DNA from: an uncultured Ruminococcus sp.
GTDB lineage: Bacteria > Bacillota > Clostridia > Oscillospirales > Acutalibacteraceae
DNA length: 39,571 nt
Direction of reading: 5' to 3'
Assembly: GCA_934476515.1 (NCBI GenBank)
Contig: CAKSNZ010000019.1
Span: forward strand, 1 to 39,571
Position 1 is the stretch's first letter. Every line of letters starts with the position of its first letter. Under the pieces are notes generated by a model. That model did no database searches and had not been told where the DNA came from. It saw only the letters and a list, made by a program, of their open reading frames with translations. This document shows, in pieces, positions 16,671 to 24,267 of the stretch. The position numbers and the translations under genes were made by a program.

Positions 16671-19600
16671 ATGAAAAAACAGATCTTATCTGTTGTTCTA
16701 TGCTTATCAATGTTATTGTCTATCTTTGCAATTAACCTAACAGTTAACGCAGCTACAGTCAATAAGAATGAAACAAAAGCAAGTACAACAGACAAAAAAA
16801 CTGGCGTTTCAAAAATCACAAGTGCAAATGACTTCACTTGGGACAATGCAAATGTCTATTTTCTACTAACTGACCGTTTTAAAAACGGTAACACAAGTAA
16901 TGACCACTCATATGGTCGTGCAACAGACAAAGATGGCTCTCCACTATCAGGCTGGGATACAGCTCCTGGTACATTCCATGGTGGTGACTTTGCCGGTGTT
17001 ACACAGGAAATCGAAGATGGTTACTTTGATAACTTAGGTGTAAACGCAATTTGGATTTCTGCTCCTTACGAACAGATTCACGGCTATGTCGATTCAGGTA
17101 AGGGTTTTGCCCACTATTCATACCACGGTTACTATGTTCTTGACTACACAGAAACAGATGCTAACTTTGGTACAAAAGAAGAATTCCAAACACTTGTTGA
17201 TACAGCTCATAAGCATGGTATCCGTGTTGTACTTGATATTGTTATGAACCACTCAGGCTACAATTCAGTTGCCGATATGGAAGAATATCATTTTGGTACA
17301 CTTCTTCCAGGTGCATCTGATTTCAAGTATAAACTAAACGATGTTAGTGATGTAAACAGTAACATTGACTACGAAACATCTGCTTCTGACTGGGGCAAAT
17401 GGTGGGGCAATGACTGGATTCGTTCAGGTCTTCCTGGTTATACCGGTGGTCAAGGCGGTAGCGACCTAACAAGAAGCCTAGAAGGTCTTCCTGACTTCAG
17501 AACAGAACAGACAAAGACAGTATCTATCCCTCCTATTTTAAAAACAAAATGGACTAATGAAGGTACATATGACCAGAAGGTTGCTAAATACGGCGACAAC
17601 TCAGGTAGCGTTAGTGATTACCTAACAACATGGCTTTCTGAATGGGTTTCTAAGTATGGTGTTGACGGTTTCCGTTGCGATACTGCTAAGCACGTTGAAA
17701 TGGCTTCATGGAAAAAGCTAAAAGATAAATGTGTATCTGCTCTTAAGACTTGGAGAGAGAACAACCCAACTAAGGCCGGTGCTGATTGGGATGAAGACTT
17801 CTGGATGACAGGTGAATGTTGGGATCACAACATCGGTTCTGGATATGATTCATACTTCACAGAAGGTGGATTTGACTCAATGATTAACTTTGATACATCA
17901 GGTAGTCCACTTCCTGCAGCAAGTTCAATCAATGGTAAGTTCCAACACTATGCAGATTCTATCAACTCAAACGATAAGTTTAATCAGTTAACATATATCT
18001 CTTCTCATGACTCAAATCTTGCTCGTACATCAGACATGGCATATCAGGGTTCTGCTCTAATGCTACTTCCTGGTGCTGTACAAGTTTTCTATGGTGATGA
18101 AACAAACCGTAAGACTGTTCCAGGTATGAGCTTTGACGGTCACGGTGGCAGTGGTCACTCACTAAGAAGTGATATGAACTGGGATTCAATAGATCAGGAC
18201 GAACTAGCTCACTGGCAGAAGGTTGGTACTTTCCGTAAAAACCACGTAGCAGTCGGTGCCGGTCAACATCAGCAAATTACTGCTTACAATGGTTCAACAG
18301 GTTATACATTTGCTAGAACATATGACGATGGCACTGTATCAGATAATATTATTGCAACAATCGGTGCTCCTAATAACAAGGACATTGCAGTAGATGTATC
18401 TTCACTATGGTCAGACGGTACAGAAGTAACAAATGCTTATGATGGTACAAAGGCTATGGTTACAGATGGTACTGCTACATTTAACTCAGGTGAGCATGGT
18501 ACAATTCTAATTGAAGGTCCTACATCTACAATCAATATGTCACTAAAGGGTGCTTCATCATTCTATGGTTCAGAAGAAGTTACAGTATCTCTAAAGGGTG
18601 CTGACTACGCTATGGTTTCAATTAACGGTGGTGAAGAATTCAAGGTTGTTGACGGTCAGAAGTTCACAATTGGTGAAGATATTCCGGTTGGCACAACATT
18701 TAAAGTTAAAATGACAGCTACAAATTCAGAAGAAACAGCATCTAAGTCATTCTCATTTAAGAAGAAAGACCCAGATGCAATTACAAGAGTATACTTTGAC
18801 CCATCACTAAATTGGGGTTCAACAATCTACGCTTACATTTATAATGAAAGTGGTTCATCAGTAGTTGAAAATGAAAAATGGCCTGGTCAGAAGATGACAC
18901 TTGATCCTTCAACCGGTCTATATTTAATTGAAGTTTCTGAAGAATTAAGAGATGGACAGGTTATCTTCACTGGTGGTTCAAACAGATATCCAGATGCAAG
19001 TCAGCCTGGTCTAAAGATTAATTCAACTGATATGATCTTTACTACAGGTAACCAGTGGAAAGCATATACAGGTCAAAAGCCATCTGCTACTATTCCAACA
19101 ACTCCGGACCCATCAAGTAATGTTACAGTATATTATGAAAACACAAATAATTATGCTACACCTTACGTTTACTACTGGAACAATTCAAGTGACTCTTCTT
19201 CAGTTCAGTGGCCTGGCGTTGCAATGACAAAGTATAAGGATAACATTTGGTGTGCTTCATTCCCTAAGGATAACGATATGTGTATCTTTAACAACAATGG
19301 TGGTTCACAGACAGGTAACCTAAGCATTCCTGGTGACGGTTATCTATATTCAAACGGTAAGTGGTCAAGCAGCCCATATGTAGTTCCTACAACAGCTACT
19401 ACAACTACAAAGCCAACAACAGCTACAACAGCAACAACAGCTACAAAGCCAACAACAGCTACTACTGCTACTACACCAACAGAACTTCTTGGTGATGCAA
19501 ACGGTGATGGTGTTGTTGATGTTAAGGATGCTACTTTAATTCAGAAGTATGTATCTAAGATGGCAGTAACAATCAACACAAAAGTTGCTGATGTTAATAA

Positions 19601-19676
19601 AGACGGTATGATTAATATTAAGGATACAACAATGATCCAAAAATATGCTGCTCATACTATTAACAAACTTGGCTAA
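16671..19676 (+). CDS. Secreted GH13 alpha-amylase, CBM26 x2, C-terminal dockerin
   Basis: A 1001-residue protein. Order: signal peptide (1-28, VNA-A); GH13 barrel from about 55 (VYFLLTDRFKNGN, MalS/GH13_19-like) with DIVMNH (189-194), nucleophile D337 (GFRCDTAKH), E382 (TGECWDH) and D447 (SSHDSN); an Ig-like beta module (625-700); two CBM26-like starch-binding modules (704-800 and 817-905, each with a WPG motif); a Thr/Pro linker (906-938); and a dockerin (940-1000) with GDANGDGVVDVKD and ADVNKDGMINIKD. It is probably a major raw-starch endo-amylase docked to an extracellular cohesin scaffold. The dockerin resembles that of the 12245-14134 enzyme, so the two may share a cohesin. Start follows AAAGGTAAG. 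Confidence 0.95.
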   Translation: MKKQILSVVLCLSMLLSIFAINLTVNAATVNKNETKASTTDKKTGVSKITSANDFTWDNANVYFLLTDRFKNGNTSNDHSYGRATDKDGSPLSGWDTAPGTFHGGDFAGVTQEIEDGYFDNLGVNAIWISAPYEQIHGYVDSGKGFAHYSYHGYYVLDYTETDANFGTKEEFQTLVDTAHKHGIRVVLDIVMNHSGYNSVADMEEYHFGTLLPGASDFKYKLNDVSDVNSNIDYETSASDWGKWWGNDWIRSGLPGYTGGQGGSDLTRSLEGLPDFRTEQTKTVSIPPILKTKWTNEGTYDQKVAKYGDNSGSVSDYLTTWLSEWVSKYGVDGFRCDTAKHVEMASWKKLKDKCVSALKTWRENNPTKAGADWDEDFWMTGECWDHNIGSGYDSYFTEGGFDSMINFDTSGSPLPAASSINGKFQHYADSINSNDKFNQLTYISSHDSNLARTSDMAYQGSALMLLPGAVQVFYGDETNRKTVPGMSFDGHGGSGHSLRSDMNWDSIDQDELAHWQKVGTFRKNHVAVGAGQHQQITAYNGSTGYTFARTYDDGTVSDNIIATIGAPNNKDIAVDVSSLWSDGTEVTNAYDGTKAMVTDGTATFNSGEHGTILIEGPTSTINMSLKGASSFYGSEEVTVSLKGADYAMVSINGGEEFKVVDGQKFTIGEDIPVGTTFKVKMTATNSEETASKSFSFKKKDPDAITRVYFDPSLNWGSTIYAYIYNESGSSVVENEKWPGQKMTLDPSTGLYLIEVSEELRDGQVIFTGGSNRYPDASQPGLKINSTDMIFTTGNQWKAYTGQKPSATIPTTPDPSSNVTVYYENTNNYATPYVYYWNNSSDSSSVQWPGVAMTKYKDNIWCASFPKDNDMCIFNNNGGSQTGNLSIPGDGYLYSNGKWSSSPYVVPTTATTTTKPTTATTATTATKPTTATTATTPTELLGDANGDGVVDVKDATLIQKYVSKMAVTINTKVADVNKDGMINIKDTTMIQKYAAHTINKLG

Positions 19677-19694
19677 TCTATAGCACTTACAATT

Positions 19695-19728
19695 ACAGCT
19701 ACTCATTAATTTGGGTAGCTGTTTTTTA
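19695..19728 (+). terminator. Terminator of the large amylase
   Basis: ACAGCTAC pairs with GTAGCTGT, followed by TTTTTATAT, 18 bp past the stop codon. Confidence 0.85.
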
Positions 19729-19806
19729 TATAATAAAATATATATTTACTCACTATCATTAATAATAAAATATTCTCACCACATATAAAATAATGAATTA
19801 AAACAA

Positions 19807-19845
19807 AAAGTCGCATCTCTTACCGGAAATGCGACTTTCTTTTTA
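19807..19845 (-). terminator. Terminator of the MATE gene (bidirectional-looking)
   Basis: AAAGTCGCAT pairs with ATGCGACTTT around a 12-base loop, with A/T-runs on both sides, next to the stop of the minus-strand MATE gene. Confidence 0.8.
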
Positions 19846-19856
19846 TTATCTCTTTA

Positions 19857-21215
19857 TTATAAAGTTCCTGTTCTTTTTAGTTTTCTGAACTTATGGAAAT
19901 ACACAATAATCATAAGTATTGCACTGGCACTCCAAGCAGCAGGACCTGCAAATGAAACTGATGCAAAACCTAATGTTGTACTGAAAATTAATGGTGAAAG
20001 AACTCTCATCATAACTTCAAGTACTGAACCTATCATAGGCACAACACCGTCCTTTAGTCCTTGAATTACACCACGATAAATAAATAGCATACCAAGTGAC
20101 CATTCAAAAATACAGTTCCATCTGATAAATTCAATAGAATACTTCATTGTAATAGGGTCGGAATTTGATAGGAAAATTGATGTTAAAAATTCAGCAAATA
20201 TAAAGGCTAATACACCGATAACTACTGAATATGCAAGGCAAAGTAAAAGACCTTTCTTTGTACCTGACTTTATTCTGTCATATCTTTTAGCACCGGCATT
20301 TTGTCCGGCAAAAGTAGCCATTACAATGCTCATTGAACTTAGTGGATTTTGTAGGAATAGTTGAACTCTGTTGCCTATTGTATAAGCTGCAACTGCACTT
20401 GAACCAAAACCATTTACAAAGAACTGTAGTACCATCATACCAATTGAAATTACAGAATACTGGAAACCCATAGGGAAACCAATCTTAAATTCATCGCCAA
20501 TCATTGACTTTATCCCTTTGAAACTTTCTTTGTTAGGAATAATGAAAGGCACTTTAAACTTAATATAAACAACACAAAGCAAAGCTGAGATACCTTGTGA
20601 AATTACTGTTGCAATTGCAGCACCTGCAACATCCCAACCAAATACTAAAATAAATAACAGGTCAAGACCAATGTTTAGTACTGATGAAAGCAAAAGTAAC
20701 ATTAAAGGTGTTTTGCTATCCCCTACTGACCTTAAAAGTGCTGATGTCACATTGTAAAGCATTGTAGCAGGAAGTCCACCGTATATAATTGTTAGGTAGG
20801 TTTTTGAATAGGCAAAGGTATCACTTGTTGTATTTAGCAAAATTAAAAGTGGTTTTGCTAAAAGTACAAATCCCACTGTTAAAACTACAGTTGAAATTAA
20901 AGCGATAACAATATGTGATGCTACTGACTTTTTCATTCTGTTATCATCACCGGCACCAAAGAATTGAGAAGTAAGAACTGCACAACCACTTGTTATACCG
21001 ATAATAAAACCTGTAGCCAAAAATACCAGTGAACTTGTAGCTCCAACTGCTGCCAACTTTATATCACCTAAAGTTTGACCAACAATAAGCGTATCAAAAA
21101 TATAGTATAGTTCTTGTAGTAAGTTACCTATTATAATAGGTACTGCAAAAATAAACATTTTCTTTAAAATATTGCCTTCAGTTAATTTGACTGCAACTGT
21201 TTTTGTACCACTCAT
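19857..21215 (-). CDS. MATE-family multidrug/organic cation exporter
   Basis: A 452-residue membrane protein with about 12 helices arranged in two similar halves, as in DinF/NorM-like MATE transporters. Typical family segments are FAVPIIIGNLLQELYYIFDTLIVG, near the N-terminus, and FAGQNAGAKRYDRIKSG in the second half. It exports cationic compounds in exchange for Na+ or H+. The ATG at 21215 is preferred because AAGGAG stands 8 bases upstream; the in-frame ATG at 21221 is only two bases from it. Monocistronic. Substrate not predictable. Confidence 0.9.
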   Translation of the reverse strand: MSGTKTVAVKLTEGNILKKMFIFAVPIIIGNLLQELYYIFDTLIVGQTLGDIKLAAVGATSSLVFLATGFIIGITSGCAVLTSQFFGAGDDNRMKKSVASHIVIALISTVVLTVGFVLLAKPLLILLNTTSDTFAYSKTYLTIIYGGLPATMLYNVTSALLRSVGDSKTPLMLLLLSSVLNIGLDLLFILVFGWDVAGAAIATVISQGISALLCVVYIKFKVPFIIPNKESFKGIKSMIGDEFKIGFPMGFQYSVISIGMMVLQFFVNGFGSSAVAAYTIGNRVQLFLQNPLSSMSIVMATFAGQNAGAKRYDRIKSGTKKGLLLCLAYSVVIGVLAFIFAEFLTSIFLSNSDPITMKYSIEFIRWNCIFEWSLGMLFIYRGVIQGLKDGVVPMIGSVLEVMMRVLSPLIFSTTLGFASVSFAGPAAWSASAILMIIVYFHKFRKLKRTGTL

Positions 21216-21346
21216 AAACATCTCTCCTTAAACATTATTTGCTTAATATTGAAAGAATTTTATAATTTTTGATTTTTCCAAGCACAATTATATATTATGA
21301 TATGTAAATAGTCAAACCTATTTTTCTACAAAAAACATATAAAAAT

Positions 21347-21379
21347 ACACCTACAAAATTAGTTATATTTTATAGGTGT
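21347..21379 (-). terminator. Terminator after azlCD and the GNAT remnant
   Basis: ACACCTA pairs with TAGGTGT around a 19-base loop, with A/T runs on both sides (TTTTT on the minus strand). The long loop lowers confidence. Confidence 0.6.
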
Positions 21380-21393
21380 TTTTCTTTGTAATT

Positions 21394-21542
21394 TTAATAT
21401 TTATTATTCTCATTTACAATATTCATTGCAGTACCATCTTCCATAACATTGAACCCTTGTTTTATTTAGAATGGCACATTCTTTTTTGGGTCAGGCATTA
21501 CATCTAAATACAAATAATTCTTATACTTATCTTTTACAATGC
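21394..21542 (-). pseudogene. Decayed C-terminus of a GNAT acetyltransferase
   Basis: Directly after the azlD stop, the minus strand reads VKDKYKNYLYLDVMPDPKKN, VPF, a stop codon, then IKQGFNVMEDGTAMNIVN and a final stop, all in one frame. The pattern YLDVMPDPKKNxPFYEKxGF is the end of the GNAT fold (last beta strands and acetyl-CoA-binding helix), and the in-frame TAA replaces the expected Tyr. No start codon or N-terminal half is present. It is a deletion relic with a nonsense mutation. Confidence 0.7.
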
Positions 21543-21851
21543 TCAACAGAAAAATAATTCTAATATAAATACAACACTGCAACAGATTACAGAAACTTTA
21601 AAAAGCCCTGCATTAAACCATGCTGCAATTATACCGATTATGAAAGCTATTATACCTACAATAGGACTTTGTGTTGCTTGGAAAATTGCCGGAAAAGTCA
21701 TTACTGAAAGTGTTACATATGGCACATAATATAGGAATGACTTTACGAACTGACTTTTGAACTGCTTTTGCACTAGTGTTAGTGGCAAAATTCTTATTGC
21801 TAAGGTAACTGTAGCCATTATGATAAGGTAAATATAAACATTATGACTCAT
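21543..21851 (-). CDS. azlD: Branched-chain amino acid exporter small subunit AzlD
   Basis: This 102-residue protein with about four hydrophobic segments matches AzlD (YIYLIIMATVTLAIRILPLTLV, LYYVPYVTLSVMTFP). It pairs with AzlC to export branched-chain amino acids or analogues. The start follows AAGGAGG with nine bases between and overlaps the azlC stop by 11 bp, so the pair is coupled. The frame ends abruptly at LFFC where the GNAT relic begins, so the last residues might be altered by the same deletion, although the length is close to normal. Confidence 0.88.
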   Translation of the reverse strand: MSHNVYIYLIIMATVTLAIRILPLTLVQKQFKSQFVKSFLYYVPYVTLSVMTFPAIFQATQSPIVGIIAFIIGIIAAWFNAGLFKVSVICCSVVFILELFFC

Positions 21852-22584
21852 CCTCTGCTACCTCCTTATCCTTTACTGGGAAAAGAATTGCTGCTACTGT
21901 TGAGATAACAACAGTAAGAATGATAATTCTTGTACCCTCAGTTAAAGTTGAAACAAGTGGCAAATAAGCACAAGCTAGGCTTAGAACAAAGCTACACACC
22001 ACAATGCCAAGTAGTTTTTTATTCTGTCTTGATGGTGGTACAACAATTGCAAGGAACATTCCATAAAGTGCAACACTTAATGCACTGACTATCCTTAAAG
22101 GCAACAGATTACCGGCTATTGTACCAAGAGCAGTACCTACTGCCCAACATGGCCCTGCAAATAAAATTGCACCATAAGTATAATATGGGTCAACAAACCC
22201 TTTTCTGGAAATTGTTATACCAAAAAGTTCATCTGTAATATAGAACCCTAAAACAATTCTATGTATCAGCTTTGTACCCTCAGCCATTCTCTGACTTAAA
22301 GCACAACTCATTAACAGATACCTTGCATTTGCTACCAAGGTAACTATGAACATTTCAACATATGTTGCATTGGCTGCAATAACTGTAAAGCCGGAATACT
22401 CACCGGCTGAAGCATTGCAAAATAAACTTGCTAAGAAACTTTGAAAAGCAGTAAGTCCGGCATTCTTAGCAGCTATACCTAAGGAAAAAGAAACTGCCAA
22501 GTAACCTAAACCAATAGGAATACCGTCACGAAAGCCCTCGGCAAGAACCTTTCTCTTTGACTTTAAAAATTTTAACCTACCCAT
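21841..22584 (-). CDS. azlC: Branched-chain amino acid exporter large subunit AzlC
   Basis: A 247-residue membrane protein of the AzlC family, with FRDGIPIGLGYLAVSFSLGI near the N-terminus and SLFCNASAGEYSGF. AzlC-AzlD acts as a two-part exporter for leucine, isoleucine, valine or related compounds. The ATG at 22584 is preferred over an in-frame GTG at 22593, because the AGGGTG ribosome binding site overlaps that GTG. The leader holds no recognisable T-box or riboswitch. Confidence 0.9.
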   Translation of the reverse strand: MGRLKFLKSKRKVLAEGFRDGIPIGLGYLAVSFSLGIAAKNAGLTAFQSFLASLFCNASAGEYSGFTVIAANATYVEMFIVTLVANARYLLMSCALSQRMAEGTKLIHRIVLGFYITDELFGITISRKGFVDPYYTYGAILFAGPCWAVGTALGTIAGNLLPLRIVSALSVALYGMFLAIVVPPSRQNKKLLGIVVCSFVLSLACAYLPLVSTLTEGTRIIILTVVISTVAAILFPVKDKEVAEDES

Positions 22585-22774
22585 TTTTAACACCCTATTT
22601 TAAAAATAAGAATCTTTATATATTTTCTAATTCTAAATTATTACATTAAAATTTGCGTACCATATTATAATAACAAAAATAGGGTGATTATTCAACAGAA
22701 ATAAATATAATTCTCAGTTATTTTACAAGTTCTGAAATTTAATGAGGTAAATTTCATTTATACATTATACATAG

Positions 22775-22809
22775 TAAAAGCACTAAACCATCAAGGCTTA
22801 GTGCTTTTA
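22775..22809 (-). terminator. Terminator-like hairpin after the OB-fold remnant
   Basis: TAAAAGCACTAA pairs with TTAGTGCTTTTA around an 11-base loop, with A/T-rich flanks. It survives behind a gene remnant that no longer has a start. Confidence 0.75.
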
Positions 22810-22824
22810 TTATGTAAAATTACA

Positions 22825-23082
22825 TTACTTTTCAATGTTATAATACTCAATATTAATCACAGGATAAACATAAGAATGATGCAATTCATTTTCCTCATAT
22901 TGACCATCACACTCACCCCATATGGTCACAATATCGCCTTCAAGTATTTTATCATCACTATCATCTAATTCAATGTTAGCACATACCACATCATCCCAAA
23001 AGCCGTATTCATCTTTAGTCACATCAATTCTCATATTATAAGCATTAACATTCTTTTTATTAGTCTTAAATTTTAATACAGA
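22825..23082 (-). pseudogene. C-terminal remnant of an OB-fold (tRNA_anti-like) secreted protein
   Basis: The frame reads MRIDVTKDEYGFWDDVVCAN, then DKILEGDIVTIWGECDGQYE and ends YPVINIEYYNIEK. This resembles the last part of small lipoproteins with a tRNA_anti-like OB-fold (pattern ILEGDIVTxYGExxG). The in-frame ATG at 23034 has no ribosome binding site, and the frame continues upstream without an ATG to a stop at 23083-23085. The signal peptide and lipobox region are missing. I read it as a 5'-truncated relic; a 69-residue expressed protein is the less likely alternative. Confidence 0.6.
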
Positions 23083-23124
23083 TTATAACTACAAGTGTTA
23101 TTAATTTTTCTATAAAAAGAAAAA

Positions 23125-23146
23125 GACCTAAGCTATTGCCTAGGTC
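23125..23146 (-). terminator. Terminator of the minus-strand tRNA cluster
   Basis: GACCTAAGC and GCCTAGGTC pair with one mismatch around TATT; on the minus strand the hairpin is followed by TTTTTCTTTTT. Confidence 0.8.
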
Positions 23147-23151
23147 AATTT

Positions 23152-23227
23152 TGGCTGAGCTGGCGGGATTCGAACCCACGGGATGACGGAGTCAAAGTCC
23201 GTTGCCTTACCGCTTGGCTACAGCTCA
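23152..23227 (-). tRNA. tRNA-Gln (UUG)
   Basis: The acceptor stem TGAGCTG/CAGCTCA, discriminator G and encoded CCA are visible. Anticodon loop CTTTGAC gives anticodon TTG (23193-23195 as CAA on plus). Last gene of the cluster. Confidence 0.95.
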
Positions 23228-23239
23228 TTATAAAAAATA

Positions 23240-23271
23240 AAAACCGTATTTAGTAATTCAAATACGGTTTT
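23240..23271 (-). terminator. Hairpin between tRNA-Lys and tRNA-Gln
   Basis: AAAACCGTATTT pairs perfectly with AAATACGGTTTT around an 8-base loop and is flanked by T-rich sequence on the minus strand. It has the form of an intrinsic terminator in the middle of the cluster. Confidence 0.6.
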
Positions 23272-23275
23272 TATA

Positions 23276-23351
23276 TGGTGACCCATCGGAGATTCGAACT
23301 CCGGACACCTTGATTAAAAGTCAAGTGCTCTGCCAACTGAGCTAATGGATC
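23276..23351 (-). tRNA. tRNA-Lys (UUU)
   Basis: Acceptor GATCCAT/ATGGGTC, discriminator A and encoded CCA. The anticodon stem TTGA/TCAA encloses CTTTTAA, anticodon TTT. Confidence 0.95.
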
Positions 23352-23354
23352 AAA

Positions 23355-23432
23355 TGGGGTGGATAGTCGGATTCGAACCGACGGTCTCCAGTGCCACAAA
23401 CTGGCGCTTTAACCAACTAAGCTATACCCACC
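23355..23432 (-). tRNA. tRNA-His (GUG)
   Basis: Acceptor GTGGGTA/TATCCAC with the extra G at -1 opposite discriminator C, the histidine identity element, and encoded CCA. Anticodon stem CCAGT/ACTGG encloses TTGTGGC, anticodon GTG. Confidence 0.95.
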
Positions 23433-23441
23433 ATAAATGAA

Positions 23442-23518
23442 TGGCGCGCCAGAAGGGACTCGAACCCCTGACCTACTGCTTAGAAGGCAGTTGCTCTATC
23501 CAGCTGAGCTACTGGCGC
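23442..23518 (-). tRNA. tRNA-Arg (UCU)
   Basis: Acceptor GCGCCAG/CTGGCGC, discriminator G and encoded CCA. Anticodon loop CTTCTAA gives TCT. First gene of the four-tRNA cluster. Confidence 0.95.
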
Positions 23519-23572
23519 ATATCATTTAGAATGAACTATCTTAAGTTTTTACCTCGTTCATTCAGCCTCTAT

Positions 23573-23601
23573 ATTATATCCAATCATTATAGATTTGTCA
23601 A
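23573..23601 (-). promoter_or_regulatory. Consensus promoter of the tRNA cluster
   Basis: On the minus strand TTGACA (23601-23596), 17 bases, TATAAT (23578-23573): a perfect sigma-A promoter, 55 bp before tRNA-Arg. Confidence 0.85.
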
Positions 23602-23712
23602 CACTTTTTTTCAATTTTTTTCAAGTTTTTTTATTTTATTTTTTATATTCTAATATAGAATAATTATTCACTTTTAGTAGTATAATTATTATAGTTGTTA
23701 ATAAATTTATCA

Positions 23713-23741
23713 TTGACAAATTTTCTTCCCTATGATATAAT
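23713..23741 (+). promoter_or_regulatory. Consensus promoter of tRNA-Gly
   Basis: TTGACA (23713-23718), 17-base spacer, TATAAT (23736-23741), ending 20 bp before the tRNA. Confidence 0.85.
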
Positions 23742-23761
23742 ATTACTTGCAATAAAGATTT

Positions 23762-23835
23762 GCGGATGTAGTTTAGTGGTAGAACTTCAGCCTTCCAAGC
23801 TGATCGTGTGGGTTCGATTCCCATCATCCGCTCCA
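23762..23835 (+). tRNA. tRNA-Gly (UCC)
   Basis: Acceptor GCGGATG/CATCCGC, discriminator T and encoded CCA. Anticodon stem CAGC/GCTG encloses CTTCCAA, anticodon TCC. Single-gene unit with its own promoter and terminator. Confidence 0.95.
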
Positions 23836-23839
23836 TTAA

Positions 23840-23868
23840 GACAGTAACTTCGGTTACTGTCTTTTTTC
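23840..23868 (+). terminator. Terminator of tRNA-Gly
   Basis: GACAGTAAC-TTCG-GTTACTGTC with a UUCG tetraloop followed by TTTTTT. Confidence 0.92.
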
Positions 23869-24123
23869 TTTTGTTTTCAATTTTTAATTATATTATTCAA
23901 TCGGCTTACACTACAAATTTGGGTTGTCTTTTTAATTTTGATTGTGGTAAAGGCTAATTTAATTGAGTATAGAAAAACCCTAATTTATAGAACTATCTTT
24001 CCCACAATAAAAATTTATAATAATAAATCAATAATCACAACAATAATAAAATAATTTAAGGCAGAATAGCAAATGCAAAATATAATTTAACAAAGAAAAT
24101 TTGTAAATTTAATAATTTATATG
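23869..24123. other. Intergenic region without recognised features
   Basis: AT-rich sequence between the tRNA-Gly terminator and the promoter of the CBM21-like gene. I see no open frame with a ribosome binding site and no convincing hairpin. Confidence 0.5.
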
Positions 24124-24152
24124 TTGACATATGTTATAAATTGGTATATAAT
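24124..24152 (+). promoter_or_regulatory. Consensus promoter of the tandem CBM21-like gene
   Basis: TTGACA (24124-24129), 17-base spacer, TATAAT (24147-24152). A perfect sigma-A promoter is unusual for a secreted accessory protein and suggests strong expression held in check by the operator just downstream. Confidence 0.8.
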
Positions 24153-24159
24153 ACAATTA

Positions 24160-24175
24160 ACCTAGACGTTTAGGT
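24160..24175. promoter_or_regulatory. Palindromic operator, LacI-type symmetry
   Basis: ACCTAGACGTTTAGGT is a 16-bp near-perfect palindrome (one mismatched position per half) centred on CG, placed at the expected transcription start. Even-centred palindromes with a central CG are typical of LacI/GalR repressors. The half-site ACCTAGA also occurs on the minus strand at 14247-14241, upstream of an amylase. Confidence 0.55.
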
Positions 24176-24267
24176 AAACATTTAACATTTTTATTTGATT
24201 AACCAATTGTATTTTCTTGAGTGAAATAATAGTACTATTTTATAATTGGTTTGGAAAGGAGTCAATT

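Noticed and set aside
16556..16846. A 96-codon minus-strand frame over the amylase promoter and signal peptide
   Set aside because: It overlaps the promoter, leader hairpin and start of a certain gene, has no ribosome binding site, and its hydrophobicity mirrors the signal peptide.
19385..19485. Short repeated ACAACAGCTAC-type units as a tandem repeat element
   Set aside because: They encode the Thr/Pro linker between CBM26 and dockerin; low-complexity linker coding explains them.
22585..22824. T-box or other amino-acid riboswitch before azlCD
   Set aside because: No T-box core (GGGTGGNACCRCG) or terminator/antiterminator pair is visible; the only hairpin belongs to the upstream relic.
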